A DNA stretch of 64,000 nt from Synaphobranchus kaupii (GCA_029718625.1 CM056376.1:114853173-114917172); one strand, 5' to 3'; positions 1 to 11,910 are shown, counted from the stretch's first letter. The notes: a model not told the origin generated them from the sequence alone. Numbers and translations: made by a program.

Positions 1-1020
1 AGGTCATAGTCCGTTTGGGACGGGCCTATTTTTATACAGTCTATGGGACGGGCGCGACAGGTAGCCTATATTTTAAAATATATAGGCTATGCTTAATACA
101 TTTATCAATGCAAATTACACATATGTAGCCTATAGCCTACATTTAAAGTTGCAGTTTCTTATTTCATAAATAGTCAGTAGGCTATTGTCTTGCTATTATT
201 GGTAGCCTAGGCTACCTGTAGTTCAATGCTGAAACTGTTATTAGAACTATGGGGTGTGATAACTGACATTACTTTGCTAACTGAGCAGCCAATCGTGTAT
301 AAGCAGACGCACGTCTATACGCGCGTGTATATGTACGGACGTGTATATGTAGGCTACAGTAAAAAGTGAGCAGAGACATTTGGGGAGTGGGGGATTCACT
401 TCATTTATAGTCAAATTCTTTGTAGTGGCTGTTGTGGTTAATATTTTCTACGAACACTGTAACCTAGTTTATTTCATTTATGGTATTTTATAGGGGGCCT
501 TGAGTGTGCTAGAATGGGGCATTGTTGTTCGTTGACATTTGTTACCTCTATCAAGACATTTTGTGGGTCTAGAAACTTCATCACTCAGCCTGACCTGGAT
601 GTGTACACTTAAGTTATCTCATGGCAATGTCGTTACAATCATAGAGGGCATAATTGTATTATGAATATCTGTCGGTCTGTACTACTTGCACTAGACTAGT
701 TCCATTGTTTTCGTCCAGCCTGTAGCTATACTGCCCTTGCAGCGCGTTTCTATGCAGAGCTAGACAGGTAGGCTAGCTAACAACTTGATATCCTCCAATA
801 AATCACAAGGCTTAACTTTTCTTGAACATGTTTACCGAAAGATTCTTGTTGTGAAAAGACAAATAGTATCCAGAAAATAACTCTGCAACACCGTGAGTTC
901 AGCTGCGCGACTTGGTCAACTGGGGAAATTTCCTGATTTCCTGCACTTACATGTTGCTAGGTACCAAAAAGATCCACTAGGTGGCAGTCTACACAATCTA
1001 AAACAACCTTTTTTATGCCC
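1..1020. other. Intergenic, AT-rich, no gene
   Basis: No exon-like reading frame with recognisable domains. The stretch is rich in TAGCCTA/TAGGCTA words. Positions 7-90 match 21942-21985 except for a short insert ending in ATACAGTCTATGG, which also ends a repeat near 12960. Positions 247-293 form an inverted repeat with 7687-7735 (shared core GGGGTGTGATAACTGACATT), so this may be one edge of an old, much-invaded DNA element. Confidence 0.6.
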
Positions 1021-2149
1021 CAAGAACGCCTCTTCTCACGGAACGCCTCTTCTTTGGGAACGCCTTTTCTTACGTCACGTCATACGTCACTCAGAACTCG
1101 TCCTCAGACAACTTTATTGTCCAGATGTGCTGTTCATGCTTGCGTTAGAGCAAATCAGTATAAAAGTGTTGTTTTAATGTTCAAGTAAACCTTGTAGGAG
1201 TGCAGGGAAACAAAAACGGAGCAAGTCATTTTGTTTGTTGCAAAGCTATTTCGTAAGTCCTTTGTAATACTGTTACAAACAGACCGTTAACATATTATTT
1301 TAGCTCCGTGTGTTAACGTTACAAACGATTGACAACTCGGGTGCAGCCGAGTTACGTCACACACGCGACTCTTTTTAAATAGAATTTAAATTGTAAGTGT
1401 ATTAAATAGACGTACTTCAACTAACGTTTAAGGATGTAAGGTTAATGTTAGTTGTCAACGTTAACAAAGTATCCAATTAACCTTTCATTACTAGTTACCA
1501 GTAGTAGTAGTAACAAATATATTCTTAATGTATTTTATCCAAACAGGCTAATACCAAATACACGACCTAACAAATAGCAGGCTAATAAAATTATATATAC
1601 ATAACAAGAAAACAAAGTGCTTCAGCAAACAAACAAAACAGAATTATTTACAGTGAATGTATAACAATATACAAAACATCAAAACATAGCAAGTTATTAC
1701 TATAATATAAAAATCGTAATAACAGATTACAAAACAAAATTAAAAAATAGAGAGTGGATCTCTTTTCAAGTACTATAGCACAACGTGATACTATATATAT
1801 AAGATTTATTTAGTGAATGGATAACAATATACAACATAAAAAGAATCAGAACATAGTAAGTTATTATTATTATAAAGATTGTAATAACAGAAACGGACAG
1901 GATGTATTGTTTTAAAAAAAAGATTTTATTATTATTTTTTGACAACAAAGCAGGTTTTCCTGGTGTTGGTGGAGAGGCACGAGGTCACTTGCCGCAGTCT
2001 GAGGTGGGGGGGGGGGGGGGGGGGCACAGCCCTGCATATTTTGGCTCGGAGTAGAAGCCCTGGCAAATCCCTCTTCTTCCGTCCCCGAAATACCCTACAA
2101 GTCAGACATAAAACAAAGATGCCCAAAAATACTAGTGTCAATTCTTAAT

Positions 2150-2420
2150 TAAAGGCTTTAAACTCAACTGGGACTGGTTACAGCCCATATCTGATGATTT
2201 TAAAACGTACTGTAAACTCTATTAATCTAACTCAGTTGATAAATTTGCCTACTCGCCCTAATCTTAAACATCCAGAGAGATCTACACTAATTGATTGGAT
2301 TTTGACTAATGTTCCTTATACATACTCTGCTACTGGTGTCTTCTGTAATGATTAAAGTGACCACGGTGCTGTTGTTGCTATTAGAAATACTAAGATCCCT
2401 AAGACAAAACCATGCTTTTT
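2150..2420 (+). mobile_element. LINE endonuclease fragment
   Basis: Translation gives a stretch around LINLPTRPNLKHPERSTLID, then WILTN and SDHGAV. This is the C-terminal endonuclease block of a CR1/L2-like non-LTR element, with a stop before SDHG. It is followed by a T-run. It could belong to the same family as the LINE C-terminus at 50640, but the two pieces do not overlap, so this cannot be tested here. Confidence 0.55.
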
Positions 2421-2485
2421 TTTTTTTTGCACCGGATTTGAAGATGAATGTTTTCGCTTTATGTGCGTTTTAAGGTTTTTTTTAT

Positions 2486-2930
2486 TCACACGCAAATTGC
2501 AAAAAGAGCAGGTGGCTTGGGTTTGCCTTGATCGGGAGCACCTTTAAAGTAGAAGAATGGCTGGGGGCTGCAGGGAGGTTGGTGGGTTGTAGAGAAGCTT
2601 GGGTTTGCAGGACAGCTGGAAGTTGGAGGCAAGGTTACTGTTGAGGGGCTTGGGGTTGCAGGCAGGTTGATGGTTGGAGGCAAGGCTACTGTAGAGGGGC
2701 TTGGGGTTGCCGGACGGCAGGAGGTTGGAGGCAAGGTTACTGTAGAGGGGCTTAGGGTTGCAGGCAGGTTGATGGTTGAAGAGAGGCTGGGGGTTGTAGA
2801 AAGGCTGGTGACTGTAGGAGGGCTGGAGAGGCATTTATCAAGATGTGCAATGAAACCTTTCTTGGTGATAATTATTTTGGGGCAATAACAGCAGTGGTAG
2901 TGGCTGCTGCCCGCACAGCTTAGACTGCAC
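2486..2930 (-). pseudogene. C2HC zinc finger plus PST-rich 17-residue repeats
   Basis: On the minus strand, reading from about 2930 to the stop near 2486, there is an open frame. It begins with a cysteine pair motif (HYHCCYCPK, then GFIAHLDKC), which fits a C2HC zinc finger. It continues into a proline/serine/threonine-rich tail. The tail is built on a 51-bp (17-codon) tandem unit, with copies anchored at about 2631, 2682 and 2733, so the frame is preserved. No upstream start is visible, and an exon joining to 3650-3750 is possible. Function unknown. It could be a transposon-carried gene or a host fragment. Confidence 0.4.
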
Positions 2931-3647
2931 TTCTATATGGAATAGCCCTTAAAAACAAAAACAAAATATCACATATACATGAACAGAATACATATACATA
3001 TCACATATACATGAAGAATGCATGAATATTAGAAGATAAATAAAATAAACAGAACTAAATCAAATAGGCACAAGAAGTGCCAATTCAGCAGTATTGAAGA
3101 AAATAAAATAAGCATATTGGCATTGGTTTGCATAGCACATTCACCTAGATATAGGGACATTGTTGCACACAAATAATGTCTATGAGCTGTTAAGTGATTG
3201 TGTGATATCATAGTAATAGTTGTAGCAAAAACAATTACACATTCCTATGGTAACGACAAGGTTTCTACACAATCTATAAAAGGGGGACCAACTAATTATA
3301 AACTTTTTCCGAGACCTGATATTGTTATGTTTAAGCTCTTCTAATGGCAATAATAAAAGCACATCCTTAACCCAGTCTATGAAGGAGGGGGGGTGGGGGG
3401 GGGGGGATATCTGTTCCTCCCATGAACTACTCAGAGAACGTGTGTCCTAGAGTGTAAAATATCACTTCTATAAATTAATGCTATGGTTAAACTGACAATA
3501 AGCCATTTCCTCCTCAACACTTCAACAAGTAGCCCATCAAATGCAGTGATTTGGTGACTTTATTATAATATTAGAAATCTAATTAGATATTCAACACTCT
3601 TATTTATTTAATACTGTTAATACACAAAATATTAAGATTACCTCCAT

Positions 3648-3752
3648 GTTTGACTGAAGACTTGTGGGTCTGTAGGTGGGCCACCATATTGGGGTATTCC
3701 CCCACCCTTGGACAAAAAGGGCATTTGTAGCCATGATCCGTCTTCAGCAGTT
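3648..3752 (-). pseudogene. C2H2 zinc-finger exon relic
   Basis: The minus-strand translation contains YKCPFCPRVGEY followed by MVAHLQTHK. This is a textbook C-X2-C-X12-H-X4-H-like finger, preceded by an AG that could be a 3' splice site (after CTGCTGAAG). It lies upstream of, and on the same strand as, the zinc-finger/PST frame at 2486-2930. The two may be exons of one gene carried inside the inverted-repeat element. Partial; no start codon found. Confidence 0.45.
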
Positions 3753-4261
3753 GACATGCAGTGACATGGGTCTACGGAGCAAAAGTAGCAATAGCATAAT
3801 AACGTTATCAAATCAATTACATGTTACATTAGCTAGTTATACATATAACATAATCCTACTATAAAATGAGCAAAACTCTGTCCCATGTCAATAAGTTGTT
3901 ACATCAAACACGAAGTATCAAACGGATTCTCCGCCATTAACTAACGTTAACGTTAGGCTAACGAGTTGTTCGCCATTATCTAACAGCTAGTTAACAAGAC
4001 CAATGTACACGGTCAGTTAGAAAAAATCAATAACATCAAACTGACGGTTTTGTAAAACTTTTGTACACCAAGTCGCTTACCGTTTCACGCTGCACCATTT
4101 TTTATTTTTCTGAGTGACGTCCGCTGAGTGACGAGTTAGGCCTTCTCATATAAGGGGCGTTCCCGAAGAAGAGGCGTTCCCGAAGAAGAGGCGTTCCCGA
4201 AGCGCCTGCAGTCTGCAGATGGACCCTTCTCTTTTTATGCGAATTATGCAGCCTAGACTTT

Positions 4262-5729
4262 GGCTGCGTCCCAATCCAGTTTTTGCTCCACCCTCGTAAA
4301 CTTCACTTGCAAACTTCACTTGGGGGAATCCCTTTTGAGACCAGGATGTACCCTCGGTCTCCATTTTAAGTGTGAGTCCAATCCGTTAGAAAGCCAAGTG
4401 AAGTTTGTGACATAGCCCCTCCACCCTCAACTTTTCTCAAGGGAACGGGTCTGCAAGAGTAGACTCTGCAAACTCATATTACCCACAATTCACATCGAAC
4501 GTCCTGTTCAGTGATAATCACGTCAATGTTTATCGCGGTATTATACATTAAAAGTGCATACAGAAGGGAAAAGACGCTGTATAGGCTAATAAATACAGGT
4601 TAATCAAGTAGTAGTTTGCTATTTTGTATTTCATGGTTTAGCAAATTGCTTTATGCAGCAACAGTGTAGCGTACTGTGTGATGTAGGCTACCAGGTTCTC
4701 TATCTTAATCTTGCTTTTAAACGGATTATTAGGCTACTCCTGTCTAAATATTTTCTGTAGCCTATAATTTCCCAGATAGCCAAACAATTTAATTTCGCAA
4801 TAACCAAGAATTAGGTAAATAAACTTGTACAGCATTTTACTAGGCTTTATCCACATTTGTGCCGACGCAAAATGCGTTAATTGACTATGTCATGCGAAGT
4901 GATCAATGAACAGCACATATTTAGGTAAATTCGTTTTTCTAGCTTGAAAGCATGCATTGCGCTAAACGCTGGTTCCAGCAATTTAAGAGGCTTCTCTTTC
5001 TTAAGAGGTATGCTTTCTGATGTATAAATCGTTTTGACCAAATCGAAAGTCTTAAATTACATTCTTTAACGTGATGAGGAAAAACGCAATGCTAACGTGC
5101 AACTCACAGAAAACGTTGGGATTTTTTGCCAGTTAATTATTCAGAATTATTGCCACCCTTATTAAACAATCTCACGTTAGTAATCTCTTTGTCATTGTCA
5201 TTTGTTAATCATTAGCCTATATATAATTGATTCAGGGACTTTGTTTGATTGACATAAGCAAGCAAAATGAACGGAAACAGGTTGAGAATATGTTCGGTTT
5301 AAATGCTTTATTCCAGCGCACGGGCTGTCCTACATATTTAAATGCTACTTTATGACATAAAGAAATATGCTTGCCCACAAAACTTGCTGTATTTATTGAT
5401 ATTTGTTATTCAGTAAATAAAATGCTTGACTGATAATTAATGTAAACAGGTTGAGAGTTTCATCCGTTTAAATGTAGTCTGCGGTGACAGGCGTTTTACA
5501 TGATCCGAGGTCCCACGATACGCCACTGTGCAGCAGCACGGTTACTTCCGAGTATAGATGGGGGTGAAGTGCGTCTCAATTCAAATAACCCGCTCCGCCC
5601 TCGCACCCTCCCACTCGCTAAACGCAAGTGTATACTCCTGTTTTATTGGTATGTGCGTCACAACCTCCCAAGTGAAGTTTGCAAGTGAAGTTTACGAGGG
5701 TGGAGCAAAAACTGGATTGGGACGCAGCC
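4262..5729. mobile_element. Non-autonomous DNA transposon with 61-bp TIRs
   Basis: Positions 4262-4322 and 5669-5729 are, as far as I can read, perfect inverted repeats. They begin GGCTGCGTCCCAATCC and contain doubled AACTTCACTTG subterminal motifs. The interior of about 1.35 kb is AT-rich with no coding capacity. No target-site duplication is evident, so the superfamily is not assigned. The long identical TIRs suggest a relatively recent insertion. Confidence 0.75.
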
Positions 5730-7906
5730 TATATATAGGCTTATGTGACGATTCTGACAAATGTATTCTGTTGCAAATATCTGAATAGGCGATAGGCCTC
5801 TTCTTCAATTCGAACTTTAAAACATGGATGTGCTGCAGTAAATCGTTTTTGAGATATGACACTGAGGCTAAATAAGACAAGTAGCCTAGAAAATTTGTGA
5901 AAATTGATTCTGGTGGGTCAAAGTTAATGAGGTTAACTGATTTCGAAAGTCCTTCGACGACTGTTGCCTCGTGGATAGCTGCAGTCAAACTGCAAATGCA
6001 AGAGAGGTGATAAGTTAGCCTAATTCAGAAATAGTAAAATAAATAAATAAATAATCGCCAATCAAGTTGGTTGCCAGGCTACGTATGCGAGTGACCAGCC
6101 AGGTAAGTTGCAAATCCAGTGGGCTGCTAAGCTATAGGCACATGCGTTTACCAGCCTCGGCGAATCAATAGACGGCTTCTCATTTACCACCGCCGGCTTA
6201 TCAGTTGCTGGATCATTTGCTAGCTTTGAGTAAGATATATGTTCCTCCTCTCAGTAGTCTCATTTTTGGCACTTATTCTGCACCATAAAAGTAAAGGTAA
6301 ATGGCTATATATGTATAGACGTCCTTATACACGCGCGTATAGACGTCCTTACCCCTAGAACCCACCAGACGCGCAAACACAAGCGCACGCACACGCGCAC
6401 TGCTGCGCTTCACTTCCGCTCCCATGTTAACGAATTGCCGCGGTTCTCACCGTCCACGCACGTACGGCAGGCGGGCGGACGTGGAGCTGATTTTTCCGCT
6501 CCGGGCGGAATTTTCTGGCCATCCGCATGCGCAATCTCATAGAAATGCATTGCATATGTTCAATATCTGCATTATATCACCACATTTGTTTTTCAACCTA
6601 CTAATAGTTTTACTATTGTTATAAATTATTTTAATACATATTATATTTTAATATAGGCCCTAATGAAAATGGGAACAGAGACAATCACCAAGTTAAATCA
6701 AGTCATACATTTTGCATATAACCAGTTATTCTCGTTTTATAATGCTTTTTCTTTATTATAGTATACATACATACATACATACATATATATATGTTCAATG
6801 AATTAACCCTATGCTTACTTCTGTTTTTATTATACTGATATCACTGTATCGATTTAAGGTACTACATAATCAAAATAGCTGCTAATTCTGCTAAAATTAA
6901 ATGTTTAGAACATGTTGATTACTGTCTTAAATAAATAATATTAAACGAACTTTATAAAAGAGGCATTGTCTCGTTTGCTACATTTAGCTTTAAAAAACAA
7001 CATTCTATATAGTTTAGATATTTGTTTTAATATAATCAAAAGTGTGATCAAAGTAGTGTGATCAAAGCAGTTCATGGGGTGTAGCTACCCACATTCTTCT
7101 CCTCCTCAGGAGCATTTGGAGCAAGAGGTAAACCGTAATTGCCTTCCTCATGTTTACAACTCGTATTGAAACAAACAAAAAAACTACTATATTAATATTG
7201 CGAGATAAGGTAAGCACTCAACTGATTTCGTTATAATGACATAATTACATTAGCTATAGGCTACGAAGTAAAAATCTAAAGTAGGCCATTTGCTGCCAGC
7301 CAGTGAAGACTTCTTTGTTGGTCTGATTCATGTGTAGCTATTTTCCCATGTACTATATATTGACAGTATGCAAGTTTTCATTTTAATTAACCTGTCAAGT
7401 AGTAAGACATATATAATAGCAATATTTATAATTTATAATAAGCGTCTGTGCACTTGGGGCGTCTGGTGGGTTCCAGGCGTTATACACTTGCTTATACACG
7501 AGCGTTGTCCAGGCGCTTAGTAAAAATAAGCAATAACGTACGCACGCACGTGTATTATTGAGCGCACGTCCGATACGCCCGTACGCGCGTCTGTGACGTC
7601 TGAATCGCCGTGCCAACGCGCGTCTTCTCCATCAACACAATAGGATTTTTTCACACGTTTACACGAGCGTATACACGTCAGTTCTCCGCTCAGTTATCTT
7701 AGTAATCCAAATAATGTCAGTTATCACACCCCATATAGAACAGCAGGATTGCTTAGGCGAGGCAGTAGGCCTCCTCACGTTAACGGAAAACGCAGAAATA
7801 GGCGCTCGCTGCATACCTTTATTTAAATATAGGCTATATATATATTTATTATATACACAACGAACATACATATATAGCCTGTAGGCATATATATAGGCTA
7901 TATATA
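5730..7906. other. Intergenic, inverted-repeat remnants
   Basis: No gene seen. AGAACCCACCAGACGC near 6357 and its inverse near 7460 lie in two oppositely oriented blocks rich in ACGCGCG/ATAGACGTCC motifs (about 6297-6480 and 7450-7640). The latter adjoins the inverted partner (7687-7735) of 247-293. The stretch probably represents decayed foldback or DNA elements. The rest is AT-rich. Confidence 0.4.
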
Positions 7907-8135
7907 CAGTTGAAGTCGGAAGTTTACATACACTTAGGTTGAAGTCATTAAAACTAATTTTTAACCACTCCACAGATTTCATGTTAGCAAACTATAGTGA
8001 TGGCAAGTCAGTTAGGAAATCTTTAAAGTAATTCTTCCAACAATTGTTTACAGACAGATTATTTCACTTTTAATTCACTATATCACAATTCCAGTGGGTC
8101 ATAAGTTTACATACACTAAGTTGACTGTGCCTTTA
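7907..8135 (+). mobile_element. Sleeping Beauty-type Tc1 left end
   Basis: Begins CAGTTGAAGTCGGAAG after a TA. It has the outer direct repeat ending TTTACATACACTTA and an inner repeat near 8090-8120 (CCAGTGGGTCATAAG, then TTTACATACACTAAG). This is the IR/DR arrangement of salmonid-type Tc1 elements. The element is broken after TGTGCCTTTAAA. No transposase and no right end are present. Confidence 0.85.
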
Positions 8136-8320
8136 AATTTGTAATATTTGGTCGCGTATCCTGCGTGCCATGATTTCCTGATGTCTGTGACCCAACAACA
8201 TCAAAAGACTCTTGATATCTTATTTTCTGGTACTCTGGTACAAGCGATACTATAACGTCTCTGCATTTGAATGGATCTCTATGGGAATTGGGGGGAGGGA
8301 CTAGATTCTGCTGTAAATGT
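8136..8320 (+). repeat. Shared Tc1-MITE core, copy 1
   Basis: Runs from ATATTTGGTCGCGTATCC to about GGACTAGATTCTGCTG. The same core recurs at 10280-10435, 16440-16735 and 20235-20560, and inverted at 20580-20915, each time next to a different Tc1-like terminus. Here it abuts the truncated Sleeping Beauty-like left end. Confidence 0.7.
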
Positions 8321-8984
8321 AAAAGCATGTAATGTGGTCCCTGTAGCATAGCTAGCCTACGATCACACATTTTGAAGATGACGCGCATAGGCTACCCACC
8401 TAAATATTCTCCACTGTTGTCTTTTCGTGAAAATTAATTATATATTCAAGAAGGCCACATTAGTTAAATAAACAAGAAAATCATTATTTAGACACAAATG
8501 ATGGGGAAAGCTCTTCAACGGAGTAGCCTACTGTTGTTAGCTGGACGAAAACGGAATTTTATAGCTCTCACCGCGTCGAAAGAGTGAATTTAATTAATTT
8601 AACGAGACCATTAGAATCGGAGACATGCAACGACTGACCTTGCACGGCTGTAATAGAGCGTTAAAAAGTTAGCAGCGAACTAGTAACGTTGATAAAATTT
8701 GATGGCCATGCAATTGCACCAATAATTTTCTCAGAAATAAGTCCAGAATTGATGTGATTGGAGGATACGAAAATAATAATAATAACAAAATACTTCTACT
8801 AGGTGGTAGAATACGTGTCATATTCTTATGGTTTGAAAGCAGTTTTGAATATGCACAAAAGTTGGGTAAATAGGCTATGTTATTATTATACTTGGAAATA
8901 ATAATAAAAAAAAGGTATCACCTCCTCATTAGCATGCCTTTTTCCCCCATACGAAAAGCACTTCCATTTTTTAAGCAAACGATT

Positions 8985-9195
8985 GATTACATTTTAAGTA
9001 TTTTGCAGATGCTGTTATCCAGTGTAAATTAGACAGCTTTTAAAAAAACATACGATTAATTTGTAAACACACCTGGATAGCAGTTCAGGATAAATAACCT
9101 TGGCTGAAAGGCACGACGACAGTGCCCCATCTCAGAATTGAACCTGCAACCTGTGTGTTACAGACCAGATCCCTGACTGTTCTACGACACTGTCC
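8985..9195. repeat. Decayed fish interspersed repeat
   Basis: Contains degenerate forms of a sequence common in fish genomes (TGCAGATGCTGTTATCC, AATTGAACCTGCAACCTG, TTCTACGACACTG). These resemble SINE/LINE-associated segments. It lies just 5' of the GIMAP exon, which means an apparent ATG at 9122 belongs to the repeat and not to the gene. Confidence 0.5.
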
Positions 9196-9239
9196 CTATT
9201 TCTTCAGCACTAATAGCCATGTCCCGTTCTCTCTGACAG

Positions 9240-10030
9240 AGTTGTCCCCCCAGCTCTCCGAGCTGAGACTGGTCCTTCTGGGAAAGCAGGGTGCTGGGAA
9301 GACCGCTGCTGGGAATGCCATATTTGGGAAAGAGGAGTTCTGTGGGAAGGAAGGGGTGTCGTGTGTGAAGAGGCAAGCAGAGGTGGCAGGCAGGCATGTC
9401 ACTATTATAGACACTCCAGGCTGGGACAGCCCGTCTGAACAGGTCAAACAGGAAATGACCCGTAGCGTGTCTCTGTGTCCCCCGGGACCCCACGCTTTCC
9501 TTCTGACCGTCCCTCTGGAGGAACTCCCGCAGAAGGAAAGGAAATCGATGAAGACCCACCTGCAGCTGCTTGGAGAGAGAGTCTGGAGACACACCTTACT
9601 GCTGTTCACCTGTGAAGAGGAATTTGAGAGTACCACCATCAAGGAGCACATCAGAAAAGAGAAGTCCCTGCAGTGGCTGGTGGAGCAGTGTGGCTACAGG
9701 TACCAAGTCCTAAACATCACAGAGGAGTGCGCTCGCACCCAAGTTACGGAGCTGTTTGGGAAGATTGAGGAGATGGTGGCAGGAAACTGTGGCGATTTCT
9801 ACCTGCCCCAGGTTTACCACAACCTCATAGAGAGCAGAATGCCAAAAGAGTACTCTGAGATGAGACAGGAATATGACCAGAAAGTACAGCAGCTCAAAAA
9901 CAACTGGAGAAAAAAGGAAGAAGAATATAAGAAAAAGATTGAGGAGCTGAGCAAGAGCGAAGCAGAGATTAAACAACCGATAAGACAGAGGAGTGGCAGT
10001 CTTAACCTCCCACCCCACAGTAAGTATCAA

Positions 10031-10080
<50 letters not shown>

Positions 10081-11910
10081 TTAAATACCTTAATTTATAT
10101 ACAGTGAGCACCATAATTCATTGGACAGTGACACATTTTTTGTTATTTTGGTTCTGTACTCTAGCACTTTGAGTTTGAAAGGATCCAATGACAATGCCCT
10201 AACCCTAACCCTAACCCTAATTTTCGGGCATCAAAAAATATTGGACACTTTAACATAATGTAGAATAAAGTAATAATTTTTCATATTTGGTCGCATATCC
10301 TTTGCATGCCATGACTCCCTGTTGTCTGTGACCCAACAATATCAAAAGACTCTTGATACCTTATTTTCTGGTACTCTTACAAGCGATACTATAACGTCTC
10401 TGCATTTGAATGGATCACTATGGGAATTGGGGGGTGAGGAAAAAAGTGTACACCCCCCCCCCCCCCCACATCCTAGCCTTACCCTGAAGTTGGTTCACCC
10501 TCCGCCTATGTTTAAGGTTCATTTAAACTCATGCTGTTGGGCTGCTGGGTGGATAAAGGGATATTTTACTTTGGTATAGCAAATTAAAGACCGAGGTGAA
10601 TCAATAGGCGAAAGTGTGGATTCATAATTGGTGAAAGTGTGGACACATGGCCATGAAAACTGACCATAGATAATGAAGAATTAGAAGACAAAGCAAATGA
10701 CAACCAGCTAAACCTGCATTGTTAATAAGTTTAAGGGAAAAAATATGAAAGAACTTTAAACACATGTTTTCAACAACCTAATTAGGCACCTGTTGGTTCA
10801 TATCAGTCTTTAATTGGATCAGTCAAAAGAATTTTGTTTCTTCTTTTTATGTAATTATTTGCAATATAGCACAATAAGTGCAACATTAGCATGGGGCTTT
10901 TATTGTTAATGGCATGCATATTTCTGACATAATGGTAAATAACCCCCTCAACATGAAAAGCACCGAATTAAGAAAAATTTATAGCTTGTTAAAATTCTGG
11001 GATTACAATTGTGGTTGGAACAAAATAATAACCAGCATACACAGCGGTCCCCCAGGACCAAGTTTGGCAAGGCAAACACGGAGTTAAAATAACAAAACTT
11101 TTAGCCGGATCTTATTTTAATTTCATAAGGCAAATAAAACATTGAAAATACATCAGATGCTCTTTTTTTCGATCTATTGTCCTCCGTAGTTAGTTTGCTT
11201 TAAAACTACTAATTTTAGCAAGGTCCCAAAAATTAATGGGAGGGAATTGGGAGCCCGACAAATGGGAGGAACGGCAATGCAGTTAACCGTCAGCATGGAC
11301 AGCTGATGTTACTAGTATTCATTTACTTGCGCATTATACCAAAGTGAAATATCCCTTTAAGACGCTGTTCTATTGCATGAGCGGGATCCATGGTCTGGTA
11401 TCCAATCTGGCATGTGCACAGTGCCGACTGTGGCAGAAAAAGGAAAAAAGTGAAATTAAATAAAAAATAATCCTGTACGTCTCCTGTGACCACAGGAAGC
11501 AGCCTATAAGTACTGTATGTTACTATAATGTTTTAACACTTTTGTGTTTGTCAGTGTCGGGAGAAAAAGCAGAGGAAGAGGAGGGCGGAAGACATAGGAT
11601 GAACATGGAAGCCATCAGACAGGGATACAGAGAAGAGGCCTTGGCTCTTGTGCAACACTATGTCAAGCCAGCTCTAGTGATTCTGGTGGCCATAATGGGT
11701 GCTCTATTGGGCTCTGTAGTGGGGGCAAACAGAGGGACATTTGGGGCTGCTATTGGTGTTCCGATTGGTGTGTTTGTTGCGCTTCTGATAGCAGCATTAC
11801 TGAGAAACGAGGCCAGAGCTGCCAGAGGCACTCCTCCCAGTGTGGATACATGCAGCAACCAGAGTCAGGCAGATCCTCTGCAGCAGATACCTTCCACTGC
11901 ACACAGTTGA
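9240..11910 (+). CDS. GIMAP/AIG1-family GTPase (partial, 2 exons)
   Basis: Two exons are read: 9240-10019 (acceptor CTGACAG, donor GTAAGT) and 11555-11910 (acceptor TTTGTCAG, stop TGA). The phase-1 join is consistent. Exon A carries the AIG1 G domain: G1 GKQGAGKT (9281-9304), G3 DTPGW (9410-9424) and the IAN box PPGPHAFLL. These are followed by a lysine/glutamate-rich coiled coil (about 9840-9970). The usual G4 (TRGD/TYGD type) reads TCEE, which is atypical. Exon B encodes a glycine-rich hydrophobic stretch of about 44 residues (from ALVILVAIMGALLG), probably a membrane anchor, then a polar tail. GIMAPs are lymphocyte-enriched GTPases on organelle membranes. That role is inferred from the family. 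The 5' exon with the start codon was not found, because the open frame upstream of 9240 lies in a repeat. Confidence 0.85.
10034..10076. repeat. (TA)n microsatellite
   Basis: About 21 TA units immediately inside the GIMAP intron, 14 bp after the 5' splice site. Confidence 0.9.
10102..10450 (+). mobile_element. Tc1-like MITE remnant, left terminus plus shared core
   Basis: Begins CAGTGAGCACCATAATTCA after TA, typical of one Tc1-like TIR family in fish. It is interrupted by telomere-type repeats (10197-10220), followed by the shared core (10280-10435). It decays into a poly-C run at 10451-10467, and no matching right TIR is seen. Confidence 0.6.
10197..10220 (-). repeat. Interstitial telomeric repeat (TTAGGG)4
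   Basis: Four exact CCCTAA units on the plus strand, inside a Tc1-like remnant in the GIMAP intron. Confidence 0.9.
10553..11363. mobile_element. MITE with 25-bp TIRs in GIMAP intron
   Basis: TAAAGGGATATTTTACTTTGG at the left end and its inverse, CCAAAGTGAAATATCCCTTTA, at the right end bound about 810 bp of AT-rich DNA with no coding capacity. TSD not clear. Confidence 0.6.

Larger units (their letters stand above)
1025..4196. mobile_element. TIR-bounded element with zinc-finger relic
   Basis: Positions 1025-1064 (GAACGCCTCTTCT repeated) and 4156-4196 (GAAGAAGAGGCGTTC repeated) are inverted copies. The similarity continues inward through the GTCACTCAG motif (1085-1095 and 4110-4130). This suggests a DNA transposon of about 3.2 kb, or a pair of inverted repeats. 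Inside lie a LINE fragment (2150-2420), a minus-strand zinc-finger/PST-repeat relic (2486-2930 and about 3650-3750) and poly-G runs. No transposase was recognised. Superfamily unknown. Confidence 0.45.

Noticed and set aside
9122..9239. ATG at 9122 as the GIMAP start
   Set aside because: This stretch is a common fish interspersed repeat, and a good splice acceptor lies directly before 9240, so the true start is in an upstream exon not identified.
9182..9651. Minus-strand frames over the GIMAP exon
   Set aside because: Antisense shadows of a conserved GTPase domain.
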